Positions 28,701-37,501 of a stretch of 64,000 bases of DNA are shown in pieces; the first letter of the stretch is position 1, and each line of letters starts with the position of its first letter. A program made the position numbers and the translations under genes. The stretch is from JBCCCJ01 sp039029315 (GTDB lineage Bacteria; Bacteroidota; Bacteroidia; J057): NCBI GenBank assembly GCA_039029315.1, contig JBCCGK010000001.1:1-64000 (forward strand), given 5' to 3'. The notes below the pieces were generated by a model that made no database searches, was not told the origin of the DNA, and saw only the letters and a program-made list of their open reading frames with translations.

Positions 28701-28846
28701 GAAGGCTTCTTCATCAAGAGGTTGCCTACAAACAGGCCGGACTTCAAACCCATCTGCTCCAGCCACAACAATGGACAAGTGGGTTGTACATGGTGCAGCT
28801 AATCGGTGCCCGCAACAAAGGAACGATCAAATGGATGATCGATTGA
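25748..28846 (+). CDS. T9SS-secreted protein with five tandem carbohydrate-binding-like domains
   Basis: A 1032-residue protein from the ATG at 25748, chosen because the signal peptide (SVVFFVSMLTVCVLQAQ) follows it directly; an in-frame ATG at 25694 would add 18 residues. It is built of five near-identical beta-sandwich-like units of about 180 residues, beginning near bases 25848, 26391, 26950, 27508 and 28036. Each starts with an 'HW..G.DP.F.G' strand, has a central 'VRSRD...LRSGDGT' block and ends with 'GGFDSTDMRDVWFYLDRG..NFAGNEFYFDYISIG'. Pro-rich linkers separate some units. The fold resembles galactose-binding-like carbohydrate-binding modules. The C-terminus (LSIYPNPSQGQ to the end) is a type A T9SS sorting domain. 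No catalytic domain is seen, so it probably binds polysaccharide at the cell surface. Confidence 0.85.
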   Translation: MNRRSSHCIRYALRSVVFFVSMLTVCVLQAQSPMYVSHWTSSADPDLSTGTAGSVSTITIDTACSQVKIEITDPTNAPLPPFNAYTVNPEDSMGADITDLSGNMRIYARARSVDTVKLAMLLRSGGGTSSERTDRVEVTVPGDSTSWSEFEFVFDASNLGGFDSTDFRDIWVYLDRGTNNFAGNEFYLDYVAIGAAPDMSSFSSCPASPPPSTAPLYSLHWASGGDPTFTGTSVVNTLTQTIDPGCSQIGLTVNDTAGNPLNAFAPFIINPEDAGGADIVDMSNNMRVYARVRSRDSIMFGMLLRSGDGTPANRSTLQQQLVPGDTANWSSLVFVVDASNIGGFDSTDMRDVWFFLDRGTENFAGNEVYIDYISLGAAPDTSLLSICPGMMPPPPPDSVDLTYFVHWDSGSDPTFTGSSVLATSVQTIDTVCSQLGITVTDPDSTPLNAFAPLILNPRDSSGAEITDITGNLSFHVRVRSKAPVMLGFIARAADGTSAFRSTLQEQLVPGDSASWTMLSFDIDSTNIGGFDPADLRDLWFYLDRGTENFAGNEFYFDYISIGDAPDTSLNSICFPDTMGGNDTLPPVQYTHHWNEGSDPIFTGASAATLSQTLDSTCSQLAISVTDTAANPLLEFQPLILNPLDSAGFDIVDISGSVEFHVRVRSRDSVMLGFLARSGDGTAPNRSIAQEQLVPGDTMNWTELTFVLDTSLGGFDSTNLRDIWFNLDRGALNFAGNEFYFDYVAIGEKPDPADNSPCSLFPAVKFPYVLHWADTLDGVFTGSGAAQLTQSVDTACSQLQVTVTDPVGDPHGAFKPLIVNPKDEFGNDIRDLSGQMTFYTRVRSAAPLDLGMILRAGDGTSAFRSEVVVQSVPGDLTTWTDLTYTFTGADYGGFDSTDMRDFWFYLNREEANFPGNEFYFDYVSIGSRPDSMMDSECVETVGIEPLQPIQALSIYPNPSQGQNAATLKFQTEEAGEYTVRVFDVQGRLLHQEVAYKQAGLQTHLLQPQQWTSGLYMVQLIGARNKGTIKWMID

Positions 28847-28888
28847 TCTGAGAAGATAGAGATAAAAGTAAATTAGATACCATTATGG

Positions 28889-28941
28889 GAGAATGTTCAA
28901 AAAGGTGGTACCTTATCTTTTTCATGAACATTCTCTTTTTC
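28889..28941 (+). terminator. Intrinsic terminator after the five-domain gene
   Basis: GAGAATGTTC at 28889-28898 pairs with GAACATTCTC at 28926-28935, extended inward by AAAAAG/CTTTTT past a 3-base bulge and capped by a loop containing GGTACC. A run TTTTTCTTGTT follows. The hairpin overlaps the first ATG of the next open frame (28893), which argues that the true start of that gene is the later ATG at 28947. Confidence 0.75.
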
Positions 28942-28946
28942 TTGTT

Positions 28947-30767
28947 ATGAAAGGATTCATTTACATTTTTTTATGCCTGATTCCCTGGCCTCTTCAGGCC
29001 CAGTGGAGTTCTACAATTGCCTGGGTGGAACCAGATAGTTCCCTCAGTTATGTTAGGGATGAAGCGGACAATATGATCCCGGACTTTAGTCATGCCGGCT
29101 ATATGGGAGGAGGGATAGAAATTCCTACGGTCGCAACGGAATTGACCATTTCTCCTATTCCTGGTGATAATACTGACCACGTACAGGCTGCGATTGATCT
29201 TGCTGCACAACTGCCCAAGGATGCTGTGGGAATTCGGGGAGCGATTTTGTTGAAAGCAGGACGATATGAAATTCATGGCACTATTCACCTCAATCAAGAT
29301 GGTGTGATCTTGAGAGGAGAAGGAGATGGCGCGGATACCTTGACCAATACTGTCCTGATTGGGGTAGGAAATACACCCAATCAGCGGGATGTCATTGTGG
29401 CTGGTGGAGGGTCCGGGACATCATGGTCTGGCAGAGTGGCCAATACCAAAACAGATGTGATCAGCGATCTGGTGAAGGTTGGAGAGTATCGATTCAAAAT
29501 CGCCAATCCATCTGTCTTTCACATCAACGACAATATCATCCTCTATCACCCTTGTACCCAGGCATGGCTGGACGCCATTGACGGAGGGGGGACAGACAAT
29601 GAACCGAATTGGACACTTGGCTCCCAGCCTCTGGTCTTCAACCGAAGGATCGTCGATGTAGAGGACAGCATGATCACAGTCGATGTCCCCTTTTACAATC
29701 ATCTGGACCGATCCCTGGCTCAATCATATATCTATACCTATGATCGGGCCGGACTCCTCACCCAGATCGGGATAGAGAACCTTCGTGTAGATATTGAGAC
29801 TGCTGGTGGAACTGACGAAGCGCATGCCTGGAATGCAGTCAAAATGAAGCAAGTAGAAGACAGCTGGGTGAGAAATTGTACCTTTTTGCACTTTGGACTG
29901 GCAGGGGTCGCGACAGAAACAGCGACAAGAATCACGGTAGAGAACTGTCAGGCACTAGATCCAGTGGCCCAGGTGACAGGGGCGCGTATGTATAATTTTG
30001 ATTTGCTCAAAGCATCCTCCCAGGTATTGTTCAAGGACTGTTACGCCAGCAATGGCCGACATCACTATGTGTCCAATGGGACTTCCTGGGTATCGGGATG
30101 TGTCTTCCTGAATTGTGTGTCAGATGCCGCATACAATGCCAGCGAAGGCCACCGACGATGGAGCATGGGCCTGTTATTTGACAATCATGTAGAGGTAGCT
30201 ATTCGGGCTTCCCGAACCTTGCTGGGCTTGTATAATCGCGGAAATTATGGAACAGCGCATGGCTGGTCTGCCGTACATTCTGTTGCCTGGAACTGTGATG
30301 TCAAATCTGGTAGGCTGGTGGTAGAAAAGCCTCCAACGGCTCAAAATTATGCGATTGGTTGCTCAGGCACGATCAGTGGAACGGGGCCATTTAACCAAGC
30401 TGCCGGATATCAGGAAGGGTCGAATGTGTCTGATCTTCATCCGGCTTCTTTGTATGAAGCCCAGTTGATTGCTCGCCAAAAGGGATTGGAACCGACCATC
30501 ATTACCACAGGACTGAATGCCTCCCCATTGACGCTTGCGATGTCCGTTTTCCCCAATCCCGCATCTGAACTCCTCTATGTCGAGCTAGACGAGGCCATTC
30601 CAGATATGACCCATGCGATCTTATTTGACGTTGCAGGGCGGAAACAATTGGAGGCAAGTTTTCGGTTTCGGACGGCGCTATCTTTGACAGCACTCCCCAA
30701 AGGTGTGTATCTGCTTCAGCTGGACAGAGGGAATGCAAGAGGCGTTCGAAGAATTTTGAAAGAATAA
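28947..30767 (+). CDS. T9SS-secreted right-handed beta-helix protein (pectate-lyase superfamily-like)
   Basis: From the ATG at 28947 the protein has 606 residues and a signal peptide (KGFIYIFLCLIPWPLQAQ). The start 18 codons earlier lies inside a terminator hairpin and is rejected. After the signal a 'DHVQAAIDLAAQLPK...GAILLKAGRYEIHGTIHLNQDGVILRGEG' stretch is the N-terminal cap and first coils of a pectate-lyase-like parallel beta-helix; further coils follow (VEDSWVRNCTFLHFG, RITVENCQALDPV, QVLFKDCYASNG). It ends in a type A T9SS domain (LAMSVFPNPASELLYVELD). Such folds cut or bind polysaccharides. No catalytic residues were assigned. It lies ahead of the clan-A glycosidase gene on the same strand. 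Confidence 0.82.
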   Translation: MKGFIYIFLCLIPWPLQAQWSSTIAWVEPDSSLSYVRDEADNMIPDFSHAGYMGGGIEIPTVATELTISPIPGDNTDHVQAAIDLAAQLPKDAVGIRGAILLKAGRYEIHGTIHLNQDGVILRGEGDGADTLTNTVLIGVGNTPNQRDVIVAGGGSGTSWSGRVANTKTDVISDLVKVGEYRFKIANPSVFHINDNIILYHPCTQAWLDAIDGGGTDNEPNWTLGSQPLVFNRRIVDVEDSMITVDVPFYNHLDRSLAQSYIYTYDRAGLLTQIGIENLRVDIETAGGTDEAHAWNAVKMKQVEDSWVRNCTFLHFGLAGVATETATRITVENCQALDPVAQVTGARMYNFDLLKASSQVLFKDCYASNGRHHYVSNGTSWVSGCVFLNCVSDAAYNASEGHRRWSMGLLFDNHVEVAIRASRTLLGLYNRGNYGTAHGWSAVHSVAWNCDVKSGRLVVEKPPTAQNYAIGCSGTISGTGPFNQAAGYQEGSNVSDLHPASLYEAQLIARQKGLEPTIITTGLNASPLTLAMSVFPNPASELLYVELDEAIPDMTHAILFDVAGRKQLEASFRFRTALSLTALPKGVYLLQLDRGNARGVRRILKE

Positions 30768-30926
30768 AGGAGACCCGCTAGAAGGAGTGTATGTGGCAAA
30801 TGACAGCAAATCTGTTTGGAATGTGTTTGCTGAAGTTGGTATCATGACCTCTGAAGAGACCATTGTTTGCTTCCTTCCATGAAAGGCTTACGCCTGATCT
30901 GAAGCATAATTTTTGAATAAAATCGC

Positions 30927-32762
30927 ATGAATTTTCGACTGTTTGTGTCCTGTATCTGTATCTGGATGAGTGTTTGTCTCTCAGTATATTCTCAACATGA
31001 ACTTCAGTTTTTTCAACAATACAATGAATCTCGGGTCTATCACAAACCAGATTCCCTGCTTGTAAAAAGCTGGAACACAAATCCTGGAGAAGATGCAAGC
31101 CTGTCGATCGATCTGATAGATACTGTGGCGCCAGTATTATCGACGCAATTTGGCGTAAATACTCCTTTTCGAAACGGGAATCGAATGGCAACTGATGGCA
31201 TTCGCCTACCGATGTACCGGAGTGCGCGCCTGAACAGCTATCGATATCCTGCGGGCAGTGGGTCCAACCATTATTTTTGGGATGGAAATATTCCCGCTTC
31301 CTTTCAAATCCCAGACGTCAGTCCGATTGATGGCCAACAGAATAGCATTCTGGATTCAGAGTTGTTTGCAGGGTTTTTGGATTCTGTACAAGCAGAGGGA
31401 ACGATTGTGATCAATTATTTTTATGCCCGCTACGGAATCACCACCTCCGGGAGTCGGGCCGATCGAGTGAGTCAGGCGGCCGCTTATGCAGCAGATTGGG
31501 TTCGATATATGAATACAACCCTCGGAGCTCATATCAAACATTGGGAAATCGGCAATGAGTGTTATGGGAGCTGGGAGACAGGGTATGATGTGAATGGAAG
31601 CATTGTTACTGGTCAGGAGTATGGAGAAGATTTTCGCGTGTTTGTCGATTCAATGAAGGCTGTGGACCCTACCATCAAGGTGGGGGCGGTGGTTCATCGG
31701 CAAAATCAAAATTGGAACAGTGGCGTATTGCCGGAGGTACAGGATCATGCAGATTTTCTTGTGGTTCACAATTATTTCACGGGATTTACGCCCACAGCGT
31801 CCGAGATCCTTTCCAGCGTGCCAGAAGTCGCCGAGGTAGCGAATCGATTGCGAAATCACGTTCAGTCCTATACCAACAAGGCACGAGATCATTTTCCACT
31901 GGCGTTCACTGAATTCAACAGTCGAGGCACCCATACCCTCACCATCAACAACGGCTTATTTGTCACACAAGTATTAGGTGAACTCATCGAACACCGCTAT
32001 GGCATGTCTTGTCTCTGGGTGTCTGAGTGGAGATTGCAAGACAATGGCAATTGGTCGCATGGCTTTCTGGCCTGGGATGATCCCGACCAAGCAGACTATA
32101 CGGCAAGACCCAGTTATATGCCTTTTCACTTTTATGGGAAGTGCTTTGGTGATCAGATGTTGGCTTCTCAGATCAGTGGCGATCAGGATATCAAGGCATA
32201 TGCCTCCCGCTTCAGCAGTGGAGAACTCGGTCTGGTGATTGTCAATCAATCAAGTACTGATAAAGAAGTTGCTTTATCTGTCGATTCGACATCGATATGG
32301 AAATCTGTCGATTGGTATGAAGTGTATGCAAGTGATCGGAATGTGGGGAACAAACGTTTCTTTATCAATGGTCAAACCAGCACTACAGCAGGAGGAGGAC
32401 CGGAAAATTTTGATCAGATACCTCCTTATCATACGGGCTTTGATCCCGGAAAGACATTTACTGCCAAAGCCTGGTCTGCAAATTTTCTGGTGATTAGAGT
32501 TGACTCTACCAGTATCACTGCCGTTGATCCGGTGGAGGACAAGCGCTTACTGGTGTACCCAAATCCGACAAAAGATCTTTTGAGGATCGATTACCCCTTC
32601 CCATTGGAGGCCATTGAAGTATGGGATAAGGCCGGGAAATTAAAGAGGCGAATGGAAGGAAATGGATCGTCTGTAGATGTCAGCGCCTTATCGAGGGGGC
32701 AGTATTTTCTCACCATTTATAGCAAGGGGGAGAAAGTAAGTACATCATTTGTTATTGAATAA
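30927..32762 (+). CDS. T9SS-secreted clan-A glycoside hydrolase (GH51/GH39-like)
   Basis: A 611-residue secreted protein (signal peptide LFVSCICIWMSVCLSVYSQ). A TIM-barrel hydrolase domain spans about residues 60-420. The acid/base Glu211 lies in HWEIGNECYGSWE, the 'N-E' motif of clan GH-A, and the probable nucleophile is Glu329 in PLAFTEFNSRG, at a typical distance. Overall pattern (RYPAGSGSNHYFWDG, then VINYFYARYG) is closest to alpha-L-arabinofuranosidase-like GH51 or to GH39-type enzymes. A beta domain follows, then a type A T9SS sorting domain (LLVYPNPTKDLLRIDY). The 3' end overlaps the convergent regulator gene by 18 bases. The sugar released cannot be read from the sequence. Confidence 0.85.
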   Translation: MNFRLFVSCICIWMSVCLSVYSQHELQFFQQYNESRVYHKPDSLLVKSWNTNPGEDASLSIDLIDTVAPVLSTQFGVNTPFRNGNRMATDGIRLPMYRSARLNSYRYPAGSGSNHYFWDGNIPASFQIPDVSPIDGQQNSILDSELFAGFLDSVQAEGTIVINYFYARYGITTSGSRADRVSQAAAYAADWVRYMNTTLGAHIKHWEIGNECYGSWETGYDVNGSIVTGQEYGEDFRVFVDSMKAVDPTIKVGAVVHRQNQNWNSGVLPEVQDHADFLVVHNYFTGFTPTASEILSSVPEVAEVANRLRNHVQSYTNKARDHFPLAFTEFNSRGTHTLTINNGLFVTQVLGELIEHRYGMSCLWVSEWRLQDNGNWSHGFLAWDDPDQADYTARPSYMPFHFYGKCFGDQMLASQISGDQDIKAYASRFSSGELGLVIVNQSSTDKEVALSVDSTSIWKSVDWYEVYASDRNVGNKRFFINGQTSTTAGGGPENFDQIPPYHTGFDPGKTFTAKAWSANFLVIRVDSTSITAVDPVEDKRLLVYPNPTKDLLRIDYPFPLEAIEVWDKAGKLKRRMEGNGSSVDVSALSRGQYFLTIYSKGEKVSTSFVIE

Positions 32763-33866
32763 CAATTCGCTGGGCCGCTGCCCGAAATGCTTTTTGAAGC
32801 TAGTCGAAAAATATTTTGGATTGGAGAAGCCTGTTTCATAGGCGATTTCAGAAACGGTCTTCCCTCCTTGCTGGAGGAGTTCTTTGGCTTTTTTCAGGCG
32901 AATGATTTTGATAAACCCCTGAATATTCTCCCCCGTGAGAGATTTGAGTTTGCGAAACACTACCGGTCTACTCATGCCCATTTCCTGACACAGGAGATCC
33001 ACTGATAAATTCGCATCATCCAAATGCAGGATAATGAGTGCAATGATTTTCTCCATAAAATCATGATCTGTCGGATGAACATACTCGGCCTTGAGCGGAA
33101 GTTGGTCCTGATGCAGAAATTTATTTTTGAGCCGTTGGCGAATGAGAATGAGATTTTGGATATATGCTTTCAAGACAGACATCTCAAAAGGTTTTTCCAG
33201 ATAGACATCCGCCCCACTGCCGATTCCTTTCAATTTGGCATCCAGGCTATCCAGAACTGTCAGCAAGATCACTGGGATATGGGAGGTTTCTATATTTTCC
33301 TTGATGTGTGTGCAAAGACCTCGCCCGCCCATAATGGGCATCATCACATCAGAGACAATAATGTCTGGCATTTGTTCCTTGGCCAAACTGAGGGCTTTCT
33401 GTCCATTTTCGGCTTCCAAAATCGTATAGGAATCCTTGAGATTACTGCTGAGATACTTGCGGAGTTCCTGATGGTCCTCTGCGATCAGAATCGTAAAAGG
33501 GAATTTTTCGGAGGGGAGGGAGAGATCGGGAAGGCCTATGTCAGAGGGGCGAGAGGAGTGATCTCCTTCATGAAGCAGGGAGTGTGTTGACACATACTTG
33601 ACTTGATTGATCAACAGATGAAGTCGATCAGCATGTTTCTTCATTAATTCCAGTTTGGATCTGCTGTCCTCAGGCAAGTTTGTATTCGCTAGCAAATCCA
33701 TCAAAGGAGCCTTGATGAGTGTCAGCGGGGTGCGAATATCGTGTGCAAGCTGTTCGAAAGACGCGATTTTTTCTCTTGTCTTTCGCTCTTTTCTTCTCAT
33801 ATAGAACCAGGTAATCATCCATACCAGTAATCCCAATACAAGCAGCACGTAGAGGAGAGGATTCAT
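32745..33866 (-). CDS. Membrane HisKA-receiver-AraC regulator lacking an ATPase domain
   Basis: A 373-residue protein from the ATG at 33866, chosen because a membrane helix (residues 2-23, NPLLYVLLVLGLLVWMITWF) begins directly there; an ATG at 33965 would add 33 basic residues. After the helix comes a HisKA dimerisation motif with His42 (QLAHDIRTPLTLI), then at about residues 120-235 a receiver domain (Asp173 in DIIVSDVMMP, Lys225 in LEKPF), then an AraC-type DNA-binding domain (about 265-373, ending in the FSNPKYFSTSFKKHFGQRPSE signature). The HATPase_c kinase domain and the periplasmic propeller of normal hybrid two-component systems are absent. It lies between two groups of secreted polysaccharide genes, so it probably controls them, perhaps phosphorylated by another kinase. 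Confidence 0.85.
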   Translation of the reverse strand: MNPLLYVLLVLGLLVWMITWFYMRRKERKTREKIASFEQLAHDIRTPLTLIKAPLMDLLANTNLPEDSRSKLELMKKHADRLHLLINQVKYVSTHSLLHEGDHSSRPSDIGLPDLSLPSEKFPFTILIAEDHQELRKYLSSNLKDSYTILEAENGQKALSLAKEQMPDIIVSDVMMPIMGGRGLCTHIKENIETSHIPVILLTVLDSLDAKLKGIGSGADVYLEKPFEMSVLKAYIQNLILIRQRLKNKFLHQDQLPLKAEYVHPTDHDFMEKIIALIILHLDDANLSVDLLCQEMGMSRPVVFRKLKSLTGENIQGFIKIIRLKKAKELLQQGGKTVSEIAYETGFSNPKYFSTSFKKHFGQRPSELLFNNK

Positions 33867-34046
33867 CTCTCGAATATATTCAAATCCTTTCTTTGTTCTT
33901 TCTCTCTTTTTGGCATAACCATTTCCCAACCTAAAAAAACACCATTTAAACCTCTTTCTAATCAAGATTTTCCATTTTTACGAATATGAAGGGAGCAGAA
34001 ACTAGTCAAATTCTTCCCTCTCTTTAACTAGAAACTCCCAAACCTC

Positions 34047-35648
34047 ATGAGATACCTTTTCCTGTCCATTGTCAGTATCTTGTATTCTGTAACCCTGTGT
34101 GCCCAGCCGACCAATTGGTATGTGAGTCCAGACGGAACCAATAATCTGACATCCGGGAATGGTGCCTCGCCTTCCCTGCCCTTACAAACCATCCAATATG
34201 CAGTGAACACTGCCTGGAATCCCGGAGACACCATCTTTGTGATGAATGGCACCTATAGAAATAATGGCTATGGGTCTGGCAGTCTGAGTAATGGTGCCGT
34301 TGTTTCGCTCAACGGGAACAATGTAGCAGGAACAGAGAATGGTTGGTTGATCATCACCAACTATCCCGGACATAGCCCCAAGATTCAATTTGATGGTGCG
34401 GGAGGCTTTATAGGTAACAACCAGAGTTATCTGGAGATTTCAGGCTTTGAGATTGAAGGGCCAAATCAACAAATCACCCATACTGAGGCACTTGCCAACC
34501 GCTTGATCCACGACAAATATTTTTCGGGAAGAGGGATTGCAATCTGGAGTGGGCACCATATCTATGTCCATCACAACAAGGTTCATGATTGTCCCAACTC
34601 CGGCATCCGCATGAACAATGGAGATTACTGTACAGTGGATAACAATGAAGTCTACAACAATACCTGGTGGTCATCTAGTGCTGAAAGTGCCATTGTCTTT
34701 GCTACAGCCATGGCGATTGATACCCGAGATACCATCAAAATGATCATGACCAATAATTTGGTATATGACAACTATAATACCATCCCTTTTTATAATGGTA
34801 CACCGGTAGGTGGAGGCTCTGATTACGGAACAGTGGATCAGGATTATATCATTGATGGTTCTGGTTGCTATGTGACGAGAAACAAGGATACCTATTTTCA
34901 CGGCTGGTTTTATTTCGCCAATAACATTTCATATGGCAATGGAATCAATGGCTTGGTGGTACACAAAACGAATCGTGCATATGTGATCAACAATACCACC
35001 TTCAAGAATGGAGCAACTCCCCTGAGCATGGGGAGACAATCCTCTTCTGGAATTACTGTCAATGCTTCAGCCTCTGTCCGCATGCACAACAATATCAGCT
35101 GGCCAAAGTATAGCAGTGATTTTGGCTACAAAATATTCAATGCAGGCAGCAGTGGAGATTTGATCGCTTCCAATAATATCCTTGCCAGTGGCCGGAGTGA
35201 TTTGGCTGCGAATCAGTATAGCCTTGTGAATCCACAATTTGTTGATACCCTGAATCGGGATTTTCACTTAACAGCTACTAGCCCTGCGATCGATGCAGGG
35301 ATCAATCATCCCCATATGGCTCTTTTTGATTTTGAAGGAAAACGAAGAGATGCCCTGAGCCCGGATCTGGGAGCCTTGGAATGGAAGGCAGCGCTCTCCA
35401 ATACAGCAGATGTGTCTGCCAAGCTTGTTGTATATCCCAATCCCAGCAAAGACTATCTGATTTTGGAAGGCGAAAGAAAGGAATGGAACTCAATCGGGCT
35501 ATACACCCTTCAGGGAATCGACCTATGGTCGGAGCATCTCGTGTCCGACAGCTCGCCCACACGCCTTCGCCTTGATATTCAATCCTTGCCCAGTGGAATT
35601 TATTTTTTGACAACCAGCAATACAATTCATAAAATCTACAAACTGTGA
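34047..35648 (+). CDS. T9SS-secreted parallel beta-helix protein, probable polysaccharide lyase or binding protein
   Basis: A 533-residue protein with a signal peptide (LFLSIVSILYSVTLCAQ). The segment WYVSPDGTNNLTSGNGASPSLPLQTIQYAVNTAWNPGDTIFVMNGTY is the usual N-terminal cap of PL1/PL6/PL9-like right-handed beta-helices, followed by coils with repeated N-x-x-Y/V-x-N units (HIYVHHNKVHDCPNSG, YCTVDNNEVYNNTWW). It ends with a type A T9SS domain (LVVYPNPSKDYLILEGE). It could cut or bind uronic-acid or sulfated polysaccharides; catalytic residues were not identified. It is the first gene of a rightward run that continues with a sulfatase and a TRAP transporter. Confidence 0.82.
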   Translation: MRYLFLSIVSILYSVTLCAQPTNWYVSPDGTNNLTSGNGASPSLPLQTIQYAVNTAWNPGDTIFVMNGTYRNNGYGSGSLSNGAVVSLNGNNVAGTENGWLIITNYPGHSPKIQFDGAGGFIGNNQSYLEISGFEIEGPNQQITHTEALANRLIHDKYFSGRGIAIWSGHHIYVHHNKVHDCPNSGIRMNNGDYCTVDNNEVYNNTWWSSSAESAIVFATAMAIDTRDTIKMIMTNNLVYDNYNTIPFYNGTPVGGGSDYGTVDQDYIIDGSGCYVTRNKDTYFHGWFYFANNISYGNGINGLVVHKTNRAYVINNTTFKNGATPLSMGRQSSSGITVNASASVRMHNNISWPKYSSDFGYKIFNAGSSGDLIASNNILASGRSDLAANQYSLVNPQFVDTLNRDFHLTATSPAIDAGINHPHMALFDFEGKRRDALSPDLGALEWKAALSNTADVSAKLVVYPNPSKDYLILEGERKEWNSIGLYTLQGIDLWSEHLVSDSSPTRLRLDIQSLPSGIYFLTTSNTIHKIYKL

Positions 35649-35694
35649 GTTGACATTCATCGGATGTTCTCCTGCCTCACCAATTCTCTTTCGC

Positions 35695-37173
35695 ATGCAC
35701 AAGTGTTTTCTTTTTTGGGTAGTTGTAGGTATCAGCTGTATGTTCAGTAGTTGTTCAGAGGAATCAGGACAACAGCCAGACAAGCCCAATGTATTGTTCA
35801 TATCAGTAGATGACCTCCGACCAGAATTACAGTGTTATGGTTCTGGTCAGATTCATTCTCCCAATATCGACAAATTGGCGGCTTCCGGGCTTACATTCAG
35901 GCGAGCATACTGCAATGTGCCAGTATGTGGTGCGTCCAGAGCCAGCTTGCTGACTGGGATACGACCAACGTATCATCGATTCTTGCAATATTATGCCCAG
36001 GCTGATGTCGAAACACCTGATGCCGTTACCTTGCCGGAACATTTTAAGAACAATGGCTATACCACCATTTCTGTTGGCAAGATTTTCCATAGCCCCGCAG
36101 ACAATGAGACAAGGGCCTGGAGTGAAACGCCTTTTCGCTTTGATCATCATAAGTTGCCGGATGGAAGTTGGTCTGACAAAGGATGGCAGAATTATATCAG
36201 TGAGGAAAATCTGGCACTTGCAGAAGAGAGGAAGTGGGGGGCGGCCAAGCCCTGGGAACGGCAAGCTGTCGGCGATACGGCTTATTTCGATGGAAAGTAT
36301 GCCCAAAAAGCAATAGAATACCTGCAGGAATTCAAGGAAAGTGGTGAGCCATTTTTTTTAGGGCTAGGATTTCTGAAGCCGCATTTGCCCTTCAATGCTC
36401 CGCAAAAATACTGGGACCTGTATGATCGGGAAAAAATAGAGCTGGCTGACAATATGTTCTTCCCGGAACAGGCTCCCAACCAGGCACGATTCAATTGGGG
36501 AGAATTGCGCGCCTATGCCGGGATTCCAAAAGAAGGGCCTGTCAATGATAGCATAGCAAGAACCCTTACACATGGCTATTACGCCTGTGTCTCCGCAACA
36601 GATGCCTTGATTGGTCAGGTATTGGACGAGTTGGATCGCTTGGGATTGAGAGAAAATACCATTGTGGTCCTATGGGGAGATCATGGATGGAATATTGGGG
36701 AACATGGGATGTGGTGCAAGCATGTGAACTTTGAGACCTCTCTGCGAACCACTTTTGTGATGTCTGCACCAGGAGCCAGCACGGGCATGGTGGATGGTAT
36801 CGTCGAAATGGTGGACCTTTATCCTACCCTGAATGAATTATGTGCATTGCCCCCTCTCCAGGATCAGTTGGATGGTGTGAGTCTGGTACCCATGCTTCGC
36901 AATCCCGCATCCAAATTGAAAGCGTTTGCCATCAGCAAATGGATGAGAGGTGTTACCCTCGTAGGGGAACGCTATTTTTATACCGAGTGGCATGATGACC
37001 AACGACAATCCACTGGACGAATGCTCTATGACCATCAGACAGATCCAAAGGAGAACATCAACATTGCCGAACAGGCAGAAAACGCCGCATTAGTGGAGGA
37101 ATTGAGCAAGACCTTGAATGCACATCTCGCCGATGACTACTGGACTCCCGGAATTGGGGTGTACAATCGCTAG
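35695..37173 (+). CDS. Lipoprotein sulfatase, family S1 (iduronate-2-sulfatase-like)
   Basis: From the ATG at 35695 the protein has 492 residues; an upstream ATG at 35650 is rejected because the lipoprotein signal (FLFWVVVGISCMFSSC, lipid Cys20) begins at the later one. Metal ligands Asp39-Asp40 are in VLFISVDDLRPE and the formylglycine site is Cys78 in CGASRASLLTG (C-x-A-S-R), so a maturation enzyme is needed for activity. The C-terminal half has GDHGWNIGEHGMWCKHVNFE, with the second metal and substrate-binding histidines. The family removes sulfate esters from polysaccharides; similarity in pattern is to iduronate-2-sulfatase-like S1 enzymes. It follows the beta-helix gene by 46 bases and is probably co-transcribed with it. 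Confidence 0.9.
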   Translation: MHKCFLFWVVVGISCMFSSCSEESGQQPDKPNVLFISVDDLRPELQCYGSGQIHSPNIDKLAASGLTFRRAYCNVPVCGASRASLLTGIRPTYHRFLQYYAQADVETPDAVTLPEHFKNNGYTTISVGKIFHSPADNETRAWSETPFRFDHHKLPDGSWSDKGWQNYISEENLALAEERKWGAAKPWERQAVGDTAYFDGKYAQKAIEYLQEFKESGEPFFLGLGFLKPHLPFNAPQKYWDLYDREKIELADNMFFPEQAPNQARFNWGELRAYAGIPKEGPVNDSIARTLTHGYYACVSATDALIGQVLDELDRLGLRENTIVVLWGDHGWNIGEHGMWCKHVNFETSLRTTFVMSAPGASTGMVDGIVEMVDLYPTLNELCALPPLQDQLDGVSLVPMLRNPASKLKAFAISKWMRGVTLVGERYFYTEWHDDQRQSTGRMLYDHQTDPKENINIAEQAENAALVEELSKTLNAHLADDYWTPGIGVYNR

Positions 37174-37501
37174 GAAGGGAGAAGTTATAAGAAAAATTTC
37201 ATGTGATAGAGGCTTGCAGAAGGTCGAAACGCTAGGTCCGCCGAATCCTCCTGCATGGGTATGATCGTCAAGATATCCTTTCTGAGGGGGAGTTATTTCC
37301 TTTTCGCCAAGGTGAAATAGACCATGATTTCTTCCCCGGAGGTGACATGCCGATCCTCTCATCAAGCGGCTTATTTTTTTGCAAAGGAAAAACAAACAAA
37401 GCAATGGATTTGCAGAAAATTCTACCTCTTATTCTTCAGGTTCAAGTAAAAATTCTTAGGTTCAGACTGTGAATATCATGAACCTGTTGTCTGGAAATAC
37501 T
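37174..37501. other. Upstream region of the TRAP transporter genes
   Basis: About 330 bases with no gene on either strand; the 104-codon frame on the minus strand (37090-37404) overlaps the sulfatase end and has no family features. It should contain the promoter or linking leader of the TRAP operon. No clear repeat or hairpin was found. Confidence 0.45.

Noticed and set aside
32745..33866. A frameshifted full-length hybrid two-component system
   Set aside because: No ATPase motifs (N, G1 or G2 boxes) could be found in other frames near the gap, and the single frame is intact.
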